From assembly GCA_964351985.1 (NCBI GenBank), contig CAYGPR010000017.1, forward strand, positions 1 through 64,000: a stretch of DNA of 64,000 bases. Direction: 5' to 3'. This document shows positions 33,623-41,605 of the stretch, one piece after another. Position numbers and translations under genes: made by a program. Position 1 is the stretch's first letter. Every line of letters starts with the position of its first letter. The notes beneath the pieces were generated by a model, which saw only the letters and a list, made by a program, of their open reading frames with translations, was not told the origin of the DNA and searched no databases. The stretch comes from Meishania sp964351985 (GTDB taxonomy: Bacteria > Bacteroidota > Bacteroidia > Flavobacteriales > Flavobacteriaceae).

Positions 33623-36472
33623 TTGATGAAGATGTTGGTTACTAGGAATGTTGCGGGAATTGTTGTCTTCTTTTTGGGCATATTGGTCTGTTGTTCACAG
33701 CACACTAATATTCTTACGGCGACCTTGGACGGTGAAACGAAAGAAATTCGTATTCAACAGGAATTGGAGTATGTCAACAGTTCGGATGATATTTTAGAAA
33801 CGGTTTACTTTAACGATTGGGCCCACGCCTACTCCGACAAAAACACGGGACTCGCAGAACGTTTTGCCCAGGAATTTAAAAAAAGTCTTCACCTGGCCAA
33901 AGACAATGAACGTGGTTATACAGAAATCTTGAGTGCCGTCGATGATGAATATCGCGGTCTTAAATGGATAAGAGTCACCGGCAAGGATATTTTAAAAATC
34001 GAGCTGAACAAGCCATTGCTACCTAATCGATCCGTTAAGTTTTTTATCACTTATATCGTAAAACTTCCATCTAATAAATTTACCCCATACGGCTACAGTA
34101 ATAGAAACGAATTTTATCTAAAAGATTGGTACTTGACACCTGCCGTATATGATGGTAAGTGGCATCTGTACTCCAACAAAAATTTGGAGGATCTATATAC
34201 CGATGTAACGACGACCACAATCGATATTACCTACCCAAGAGGTCTTACCATGGCCACTAACTTTAGAATACTAAGTAAAACCTCTTTGACAACGGGTCAA
34301 GAGGCTTTATTGGAAGGTATCAAGCAAAAAAGCTGCGAATTAATTTTGAAACCTGTTCAAAATTTCAGGACCCATGTCACGCCTGACATGACTGTGGTCA
34401 CGGACCTTGTGGCACCGAAATACGATTTGATTTCACAAGATATTTCGATTAATCGAGTTACTCAATTCATTGCCGAAAATCTCGGGGAATTTCCCCATGA
34501 ACAACTTTTGGTCAGCGAACTCGACTACAACAAAAACCCTCTTTATGGGATTAACCAACTTCCCTCATTTATAAGACCATACGAAGAACAATTTCAGTTC
34601 GAAATGAAGTTTTTGAAAACTGCCCTCATCAATATTCTTGAAGAGACCATTTTTCTTGATCCGCGCAAAGAACAGTGGGTAAGCGATGCCATAGCGAACT
34701 ATCTCATGATCGCCTATGTCGAAAAGTACTATCCAGACCAAAAACTTTTGGGTAAACTTTCGAAAATCTGGGGTGTTCGAAGTTTCAACCTCGCCAAAAT
34801 GGGTTTTAATGAGCAATATCCATTTCTCTACATGTTAATGGCAAGAAAGAATCTTGATCAACCTTTGACTAAATCAAATGACTCATTGGTGTGGTTCAAC
34901 CAAAAAATTGCAAATAAATATAAGGCAGGTCTTGGGCTTTCGTATTTGGCAAGCTATATCGGTAAGGAAAAAATTGATGAAGGTATTAAGACATTTTATG
35001 AATTCTATAAACTGAGCCGTGTCAAAATTCTAGACTTTGAATCGGTTATAAAAAGGTCCTCGAACGAAAATATCGATTGGTTCTTTAACAATTACGTTTT
35101 TTCGGATAGGAAAATCGACTACAAAATCAAGAAAGTCCATAAAACGGAAGACTCTTTAGCCATCACCTTAAAAAATAAGGAGGGCACCGTTGTTCCGATT
35201 TCGTTGTTCGGTTTAAAAAATGATACGGTAATCTCAAAGTATTGGTTTTCGGATATAGAGACCGAGAAAACTTTTACTATTCCAAGAAATGGTGAAGATC
35301 GTTTGGTTCTGAACTATGACCAAAAGATACCTGAATTCAATCAAAGGGATAACTGGAAATCTTTGGGTGGTTTTCTTTCCAGCAATAAAAAACTAAATTT
35401 TACCTTTTTTCGTGATTCCGAAAACCCATACTACAATCAGATATTCTATGTTCCTATAGTTAACTTCAATATTTATGATGGTTGGACACCAGGAATGCGA
35501 TTGTACAATAAAACCTTTCTTGAGCGACCTTTTGTGTTCGATATTGCCCCCACCTATTCTTTTAGGGAAAAAACGCTGGTCGGTTCTGGAAAACTGACTT
35601 ACAGAAAATATTTAAGCAAGACCGGTCTATATGTGGCCAATTATGGAATTCGGGGCTCTACGTCACATTTTGACGTAAATTCACGATATTCTACCTTTAC
35701 CCCTTCGGTTAGTTTCGGTTGGCGCCCAGACGACCTTATCTCTAATAAACGACAGGCACTTTCCTTTAGGTACATAAATATATTCCGAAACCTTGATGAA
35801 AGTCTAAGGGCGGCAGGGCAAGCACCAGAAAGTCCTGATTATAGTGTTTTTAATGCGCGCTATTTTGACATCGACAATCACATCATCGATTATAGGTCAT
35901 GGCTGATCGACTTTCAACAAGCCAGCAAGTTCACTAAACTCGTATTTGAATTCGAATACCGAAAACTGTTCGAAAACAACCGACAGTTTAATCTACGCTT
36001 TTATGCCGGTAAATTTCTTAGGAATAAGACCGAGGGCAACTTTTTCAGTTTTGCCCTAGACAGGCCTACCGATTATCTATTTGATTATAATTACTTGGGG
36101 AGGTCTGAGGATTCAGGCCTTTATAGCCAACAAATAATCATTGCCGAAGGCGGATTCAAATCGTTTTTAGACGAACGCTATCGTTTTTCAAATGATTGGC
36201 TGAGTACAGTCAATACCAGTGTCAACCTCTGGCGTTGGATTGAACTGTATGGTGATGCCGGCTTCGTAAAAAATAAGGGACAAAAGGGTAAATTCGTTTA
36301 TGATTCAGGGGTTCGGCTCAACTTGGTGACCGATTATTTTGAATTGTATTTTCCACTTTACTCCAACAATGGTTGGGAAGTTGCACAGCCAGACTATAGT
36401 CAAAAAATAAGATTTATCGTCACCGTCGATATTAAGACCCTGACCGGGCTGTTTACTCGAAAGTGGTTTTAA
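33623..36472 (+). CDS. Large envelope protein with degenerate M1 peptidase-like region and barrel-like C-terminus
   Basis: A 949-residue protein with an N-terminal hydrophobic signal. Residues about 25-260 resemble the beta domains of M1 aminopeptidases. The next region aligns with the gluzincin core, but the zinc motif HExxH is replaced by a segment reading LEETIF, and the following motif is WVSDAIANYLM instead of a WLxEGFA-type sequence. So catalysis is unlikely. Residues about 540-949 are rich in alternating aromatic strands (YNQIFYVPIVNF, RFYAGKFL, LYFPLYS) and end with TRKWF, suggesting an outer-membrane beta-barrel. The role is unknown; an assembly or transport role is only a guess. Confidence 0.7.
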   Translation: MMKMLVTRNVAGIVVFFLGILVCCSQHTNILTATLDGETKEIRIQQELEYVNSSDDILETVYFNDWAHAYSDKNTGLAERFAQEFKKSLHLAKDNERGYTEILSAVDDEYRGLKWIRVTGKDILKIELNKPLLPNRSVKFFITYIVKLPSNKFTPYGYSNRNEFYLKDWYLTPAVYDGKWHLYSNKNLEDLYTDVTTTTIDITYPRGLTMATNFRILSKTSLTTGQEALLEGIKQKSCELILKPVQNFRTHVTPDMTVVTDLVAPKYDLISQDISINRVTQFIAENLGEFPHEQLLVSELDYNKNPLYGINQLPSFIRPYEEQFQFEMKFLKTALINILEETIFLDPRKEQWVSDAIANYLMIAYVEKYYPDQKLLGKLSKIWGVRSFNLAKMGFNEQYPFLYMLMARKNLDQPLTKSNDSLVWFNQKIANKYKAGLGLSYLASYIGKEKIDEGIKTFYEFYKLSRVKILDFESVIKRSSNENIDWFFNNYVFSDRKIDYKIKKVHKTEDSLAITLKNKEGTVVPISLFGLKNDTVISKYWFSDIETEKTFTIPRNGEDRLVLNYDQKIPEFNQRDNWKSLGGFLSSNKKLNFTFFRDSENPYYNQIFYVPIVNFNIYDGWTPGMRLYNKTFLERPFVFDIAPTYSFREKTLVGSGKLTYRKYLSKTGLYVANYGIRGSTSHFDVNSRYSTFTPSVSFGWRPDDLISNKRQALSFRYINIFRNLDESLRAAGQAPESPDYSVFNARYFDIDNHIIDYRSWLIDFQQASKFTKLVFEFEYRKLFENNRQFNLRFYAGKFLRNKTEGNFFSFALDRPTDYLFDYNYLGRSEDSGLYSQQIIIAEGGFKSFLDERYRFSNDWLSTVNTSVNLWRWIELYGDAGFVKNKGQKGKFVYDSGVRLNLVTDYFELYFPLYSNNGWEVAQPDYSQKIRFIVTVDIKTLTGLFTRKWF

Positions 36473-36583
36473 CTCATTGACATATTCCTAAAACAAATGA
36501 GGGTTTTCTTGTTATAAATATGAAATACGCATTCAAAATGTCATATTTTTAACAATTATATAATAAATATGCCGATTTATCCG

Positions 36584-36614
36584 TTGTAAAAATCCGATTG
36601 ATTCGGTACTTTTG
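36584..36614 (+). promoter_or_regulatory. Consensus flavobacterial promoter for the E1 gene
   Basis: TTG at 36584-36586, 20-base spacer, TACTTTTG at 36607-36614, 21 bases before the ATG. This is the clearest -33/-7 pair in the window. Confidence 0.65.
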
Positions 36615-36635
36615 CACAAATACCAAGCAATTTAA

Positions 36636-39047
36636 ATGGACATATCTTCCAAAACAAGCAACGACATTTCTTTTGATGATTTTAGGGCGCAAATCCTAAA
36701 AGATTACGAGGTGGCCGTGTTGAGTAGAACTTGTAGTCTGCTTGGAAGGAAGGAAGTACTAACAGGAAAGGCGAAATTCGGTATTTTCGGAGATGGTAAA
36801 GAGCTTCCGCAATTGGCCATGGCCCGTTCTTTCAGAAACGGAGATTTCCGTAGCGGATATTACAGAGACCAAACCTTTATGATGGCCTTGGGATTGCTAA
36901 CTCCAAAAAACTTCTTTCATGGCTTGTATGCGACCACCGATATGGAAAAAGAACCCATGAGCGGTGGTAGACAGATGGGGGGTCATTTTTTGACAAATAG
37001 CCTGAACGAAGATGGCAGCTGGCGCAATCTGACTGAACAAAAAAATAGCAGTGCCGATATATCTTGTACTGCTGGGCAAATGCCGCGACTGTTAGGGCTC
37101 GCCCAGGCTTCAAAAGTCTATAGAAAACTATCCGATATCGATGCTACAAACTTTTCTGAAAACGGAAATGAAGTCGCTTGGGGAACCATTGGTAATGCCA
37201 GTACGAGCGAAGGCCTTTTTTTGGAGACCATTAATGCCGGTGGAGTTCTTCAAGTACCCATGGTCATAAGCATTTGGGATGACGCATATGGTATTTCTGT
37301 ACCCGCAGAACATCATACCACCAAAGAGGATATTTCGAAAATACTTAGTGGCTTCCAAAGAAACGAGACCGAAAAAGGATACGAACTTTTAAAAGTCAAA
37401 GGCTGGGATTATACTGCGTTGATGCACGTTTACGAGAATGCTTCCGATATAGCTCGCGAAGAACATGTACCCGTAATCATTCATGTTTCAGAGCTTACCC
37501 AGCCACAAGGGCATTCTACTTCAGGGTCTCATGAACGTTACAAATCCGATGTTAGATTGGAATGGGAGCGTGAGAATGATTGCAACAAACGTTTTAGGGA
37601 ATGGATTCTAGAATCGGGCATTTCGACCGACGAGGAATTATCGGAACTGGAAAAGAAAATATCAAAAGAAGTCAGAACCGCAAAGAAAGAGGCATGGTCC
37701 GAATTTTTGGAAAGCCATCTTGAGATGAAAAAAATCTTGGTGAAGCTTTTGGACAATGTTTCCCAAAAAAGCGCGAACAAAAGTTTCATTACAACGATAA
37801 AAAATGATCTCATTGCCATTGAAGAACCTGTCAAAAAAGATTTGGCAAAGTCTGCCCGTATGGCGCTACGGTATATTTTGGGGGAGGACACTCCTGAAAA
37901 GAACGCTTTGAAACAATGGCTAGACAGTTTTTATAAAAAGATTCAACCGAAATTCAGCGCGCATCTTTATAGTGAGGATAGTGATAAGGCCACGAATATA
38001 GAGCCTGTAAAACCGATGTATGACCCAAATCCTGAAAAGGTAGATGGTAGAATAATTCTCAGGGATAACTTCGACAGGTTATTTGCAAAGTATCCCGAAC
38101 TCATGATTTTTGGTGAAGATAGTGGAAAAATCGGTGATGTTAATCAAGGCTTAGAGGGATTACAAAATAAGTATGGAGAAATTCGAGTCGCGGATACAGG
38201 TATCCGTGAAGCTACCATAATTGGCCAAGGCATAGGGCTCGCCATGCGCGGCTTACGACCTATTGCCGAAATACAATATCTAGACTATATTTTTTATGCC
38301 ATGGCAACCTTGACGGATGATTTGGCAACGTTACGCTATCGAACCTGTGGTAAGCAAAAGGCACCTCTTATCATCCGTACTCGCGGACATCGATTGGAGG
38401 GCATATGGCATTCAGGCTCCCAAATGGGCGGTTTGATTCATTTACTACGTGGCATATACATTCTCGCCCCGCGCAATATGACCCAGGCAGCCGGGTTTTA
38501 TAATACCCTTCTGAAGAGCGACGAACCCGCATTGATCATTGAAAGTTTGAACGGATACCGTCTTAAAGAAAGTAAACCTAATAATTTAGGAAGCTTTTGT
38601 ACTCCGATAGGCGTCGTCGAGAAACTAATGGAAGGTTCTGATATCACCTTGCTTTCGTACGGTTCGACGCTAAGAATTGTTCTCAAAGTTGCAAAACAAC
38701 TAAGAGAAGTTGGTATTGAGGTCGAAGTTATCGATGCCCAGACTTTGCTTCCTTTTGATATTCGTCATGAAGTAGTAAAAAGTGTTCAAAAAACAAATCG
38801 TCTGCTAATCATTGACGAAGACGTGCCCGGGGGCTGTTCTGCGTACCTCATGCATGAGATTCTTGAAAATCAAGGCGCTTATAAGTTTTTGGACAGTGCT
38901 CCCCAGACCTTGACCGCAAAAGCACATAGACCAGCCTATGGAACGGATGGTGATTATTTCTCAAAACCGAATGCCGAAGACATTTTCGAAAAAGTCTATG
39001 CCATCATGCATGAAACCAATCCTCGAGATTATCCCAAATTACGGTAA
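36636..39047 (+). CDS. Fused E1 alpha/beta 2-oxoacid dehydrogenase
   Basis: An 803-residue fusion of the alpha (about 20-380) and beta (about 470-800) parts of thiamine-diphosphate E1 enzymes of branched-chain 2-oxoacid or pyruvate dehydrogenase complexes. The alpha part has RQMGGHF and the GNASTSEG segment. The beta part has GEDSGKIGDVNQG, the EIQYLDYIFYA segment and the DEDVPGGCSAYL C-terminal region. The usual GDG..NN cofactor motif reads GNA (186-188) and DD (215-216). It decarboxylates a 2-oxoacid and acylates the E2 lipoyl domain; E2 and E3 are not in this window. Branched-chain is the likeliest specificity. Confidence 0.87.
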   Translation: MDISSKTSNDISFDDFRAQILKDYEVAVLSRTCSLLGRKEVLTGKAKFGIFGDGKELPQLAMARSFRNGDFRSGYYRDQTFMMALGLLTPKNFFHGLYATTDMEKEPMSGGRQMGGHFLTNSLNEDGSWRNLTEQKNSSADISCTAGQMPRLLGLAQASKVYRKLSDIDATNFSENGNEVAWGTIGNASTSEGLFLETINAGGVLQVPMVISIWDDAYGISVPAEHHTTKEDISKILSGFQRNETEKGYELLKVKGWDYTALMHVYENASDIAREEHVPVIIHVSELTQPQGHSTSGSHERYKSDVRLEWERENDCNKRFREWILESGISTDEELSELEKKISKEVRTAKKEAWSEFLESHLEMKKILVKLLDNVSQKSANKSFITTIKNDLIAIEEPVKKDLAKSARMALRYILGEDTPEKNALKQWLDSFYKKIQPKFSAHLYSEDSDKATNIEPVKPMYDPNPEKVDGRIILRDNFDRLFAKYPELMIFGEDSGKIGDVNQGLEGLQNKYGEIRVADTGIREATIIGQGIGLAMRGLRPIAEIQYLDYIFYAMATLTDDLATLRYRTCGKQKAPLIIRTRGHRLEGIWHSGSQMGGLIHLLRGIYILAPRNMTQAAGFYNTLLKSDEPALIIESLNGYRLKESKPNNLGSFCTPIGVVEKLMEGSDITLLSYGSTLRIVLKVAKQLREVGIEVEVIDAQTLLPFDIRHEVVKSVQKTNRLLIIDEDVPGGCSAYLMHEILENQGAYKFLDSAPQTLTAKAHRPAYGTDGDYFSKPNAEDIFEKVYAIMHETNPRDYPKLR

Positions 39048-39094
39048 TCGATTTCCCTGTCTAAGATTCTTTATATTTAGGAATAAAAAGAAAA

Positions 39095-40291
39095 ATGTTT
39101 CTGACCTTTCCAAATTTTAATATCTACTCTACACCTTTATTGGTACTGGTTAGTCAAGGCATCATCTTTTGGTTTCTTTTATTGATAAGATATCGACATA
39201 AAAAAATACCCTCTGACATATTTCTAGCGTTTTTGGTACTAATTACCTGTTATCATCGAACCACATATACCATTGGTTTTATGGATTGGTACGATACTTT
39301 TAGGAATACCAAAATCAATTATTGGCTCATAAACTTAGGGTTTGCCATTGGTCCCCTTATCTATTTTTATGTAAAATCGGTTACTACATCTGATTTCAAG
39401 TTTAGAAAAAAGGATTTCAAACATTTTCTTCCTGCACTTTTATTTGTGATGTATAAGATTACGCTATTTGTTTATGATGCAAACCAAACGGATTTCGATG
39501 CAAATCAGAATGGAATTTTAATGAATAAACTTGAAATGGGGCCAACGGGTACTTTCATTAATGCCCTCAATACCTTTCAACTGTTACTGTATCTGGCTTT
39601 TACAATTCAGCTATATTATAGTTATAAAAATAAAATCAAGAATTTTTTCTCCAATACCTATCGATTGGAGCTCAACTGGATCAGGAATTTTTTATTTATC
39701 TACAGTTTTTTATTTCTATATGCTACTTTACAACAGTTTATCGAGTTGACTGTTTTTGAATTAAGCTGGATACAACGATGGTGGTACCAGTTTTTTTCTG
39801 CGCTCGCTGTTATTTATGTAGGCATTATGGGTTATTTTACTGATACAACGATATTAAAAGGTTTGGCATTTAATCCTGTTTCAAAAGAACAATCAAGTGT
39901 ATCTTCAAATAGAAGAATAATCCATTCAGAAGATTTAGAAATCAACCCTGAAATAGAGGCCAGAAGGAAAACCTTATTGGCCTACATGGAGCGTGAGAAA
40001 CCCTATCTGAATCCAGAATTGAATCTTAAGGATTTGGCTTCCAGTACCAATATGACGCGTGCCCAATTGTCGGAAATCATCAATCAAGGTTTCAAGAAAA
40101 ATTTTAATGACTTCGTCAATGAGTATCGTGTAGAAAGTTTCAAAAGAATGTTGGAAGCCGATAAACAACAGCAACTTTCTTTCCTCGGCATGGCCTATGA
40201 ATGTGGATTTAACAGTAAGGCGACTTTTAATCGGGTATTCAGAAAGTTGAGTGATACCTCCCCCTCTGAATACTTGAAAAGCATCCGATAA
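39095..40291 (+). CDS. AraC-family regulator with N-terminal membrane domain
   Basis: A 398-residue protein. About 240 N-terminal residues contain seven likely membrane helices, and the C-terminus (about 290-395) is an AraC-type double helix-turn-helix (LKDLASSTNMTRAQLSEIIN, then FLGMAYECGFNSKATFNRVFRK). This layout is frequent in flavobacteria, where membrane sensors are fused to AraC domains. It is followed 79-120 bases later by a DoxX gene, a possible target. The signal it senses is unknown. Confidence 0.87.
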   Translation: MFLTFPNFNIYSTPLLVLVSQGIIFWFLLLIRYRHKKIPSDIFLAFLVLITCYHRTTYTIGFMDWYDTFRNTKINYWLINLGFAIGPLIYFYVKSVTTSDFKFRKKDFKHFLPALLFVMYKITLFVYDANQTDFDANQNGILMNKLEMGPTGTFINALNTFQLLLYLAFTIQLYYSYKNKIKNFFSNTYRLELNWIRNFLFIYSFLFLYATLQQFIELTVFELSWIQRWWYQFFSALAVIYVGIMGYFTDTTILKGLAFNPVSKEQSSVSSNRRIIHSEDLEINPEIEARRKTLLAYMEREKPYLNPELNLKDLASSTNMTRAQLSEIINQGFKKNFNDFVNEYRVESFKRMLEADKQQQLSFLGMAYECGFNSKATFNRVFRKLSDTSPSEYLKSIR

Positions 40292-40387
40292 ACCATAGAT
40301 TTTACCATTTGAGACGACTCAAATCGTATTTGGGACGACTCTTTACGTTTTGAAGCGTGCACCCAAAGATTGATTCGCAATTTTGAC

Positions 40388-40903
40388 ATGTTCAACAAAA
40401 AATCAATCGAAATGAAAAAATTCTTTAAAATTCTCACCACTCCTTTTCTTCAAAACCATTGGTCCGCAGATTTTCTGTTCGCCATTCCGAGATTTATATG
40501 TGGGATGATGCTGACACTAAGTTTTGGTTCCGATAAGTTCGGAATGCCTTGGACAGCAACGGGTCAAAATTTAAAACTATTCGAAGTTGCCGCCTGGTTC
40601 CCTGAAGATGTAGCAAATTTTGGAGGCATTTTTGCCATAGCCCCAGTTTTCTTCGCATGGATGGGTGCCTTTAGCGAAGCAGTTGGCGGCCTTTTTCTTG
40701 CACTCGGGTTACAAACAAGACTAGCATCCTTTCTAATTATGTGTACCATGCTAGGTGCTATATTCTTTCAAAAATGGGGACAAGGTATGTGGGGAATGCT
40801 TCCCGCCATGGGCTTTCTTTGGGTATCCATCTATAACCTATATCTCGGTTCGGGCCGGTTCGGCCTTGATTACCTGATCGCGAAAAACATAAAAACTATT
40901 TAA
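40388..40903 (+). CDS. DoxX-family membrane protein
   Basis: A 171-residue protein beginning at the ATG at 40388 (ATG 40412 is also possible). It has four membrane helices with FGSDKFGMP and the GAFSEAVGGLFLALGLQTR element that marks DoxX proteins. The family is linked to redox or thiol metabolism in some bacteria, but its activity is not settled. A second DoxX protein lies at 44523. The small secreted protein gene follows after 18 bases. Confidence 0.83.
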   Translation: MFNKKSIEMKKFFKILTTPFLQNHWSADFLFAIPRFICGMMLTLSFGSDKFGMPWTATGQNLKLFEVAAWFPEDVANFGGIFAIAPVFFAWMGAFSEAVGGLFLALGLQTRLASFLIMCTMLGAIFFQKWGQGMWGMLPAMGFLWVSIYNLYLGSGRFGLDYLIAKNIKTI

Positions 40904-40921
40904 TCATTTAAATCGAAAACT

Positions 40922-41407
40922 ATGAAATCAATTTTAATCTTTCTCTTCATCAGCTCAATCGTAAATATAACGGCCCAAACTACTGTAGAAATATCAGAAT
41001 TAATGCCTTGGGACGACAGTTCGTGGACAGGAAAACTTATGTATGTTAATTACAGTGATGGCAAAGAGGTTGAACTACGCACTACAATGCAAATGAAACT
41101 TAAAGGAAATCAGGTGATTATGGAAACACAATACACGGATGAAACAGATACCAATTCCAAGTCCGTAATAAGGCTTAAAAAAGGTGGCACTTACTTTGGT
41201 GATGAAGAAATAATTGGCAAAAGGAAAAACAAGGATGATACCCTGACAATTCATACAATGTTTAAGGGCAAGGATGATAATCGTCAAGCAACCATTTATA
41301 AGACTTATGAGTTTGGAGCTAAGAACATCATTGTAACGAAAAAAGTACAGTACGACGATTCGGAAGAGAAATTAATTAGGAACCGCTATAGCTACTCCCG
41401 AATTTAA
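40922..41407 (+). CDS. Small secreted protein of unknown function
   Basis: A 161-residue protein with a signal peptide (1-19, ending NITAQ). The mature part is beta-rich and charged, with a pattern of short strands (VELRTTMQMKLKGNQVIMET, NIIVTKKVQYD). I do not recognise the family. It follows the DoxX gene by 18 bases, probably in the same transcript. Confidence 0.7.
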   Translation: MKSILIFLFISSIVNITAQTTVEISELMPWDDSSWTGKLMYVNYSDGKEVELRTTMQMKLKGNQVIMETQYTDETDTNSKSVIRLKKGGTYFGDEEIIGKRKNKDDTLTIHTMFKGKDDNRQATIYKTYEFGAKNIIVTKKVQYDDSEEKLIRNRYSYSRI

Positions 41408-41555
41408 GGATAAAACTGACAAATTCCACAAGTAATCAAAATTCAATTATTTTGAACCCTAAATGTTTATATGTTGGGTTCATTCAAGTTGGCAATTTTA
41501 AAATTGATGATAGAATCTGAGAAAGAAAACGGAAACAATAGGATTATAAAATCAA

Positions 41556-41592
41556 AAAGGTTCCCTATGACGGTCATAGGGAACCTTTTTCT
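41556..41592. terminator. Perfect 37-bp palindromic terminator
   Basis: Arms of 18 bases (AAAAAGGTTCCCTATGAC and its inverse) around a single G. The A5/T5 ends give a U-tract in both directions, between the convergent secreted-protein and M16 genes; in RNA the inner bases would open into a loop. Confidence 0.85.
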
Positions 41593-41605
41593 GGATGTCT
41601 TTACT

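Noticed and set aside
36877..37113. Short minus-strand frames within the E1 gene
   Set aside because: They sit fully inside a coding region with strong E1 motifs and show no signal or domain.
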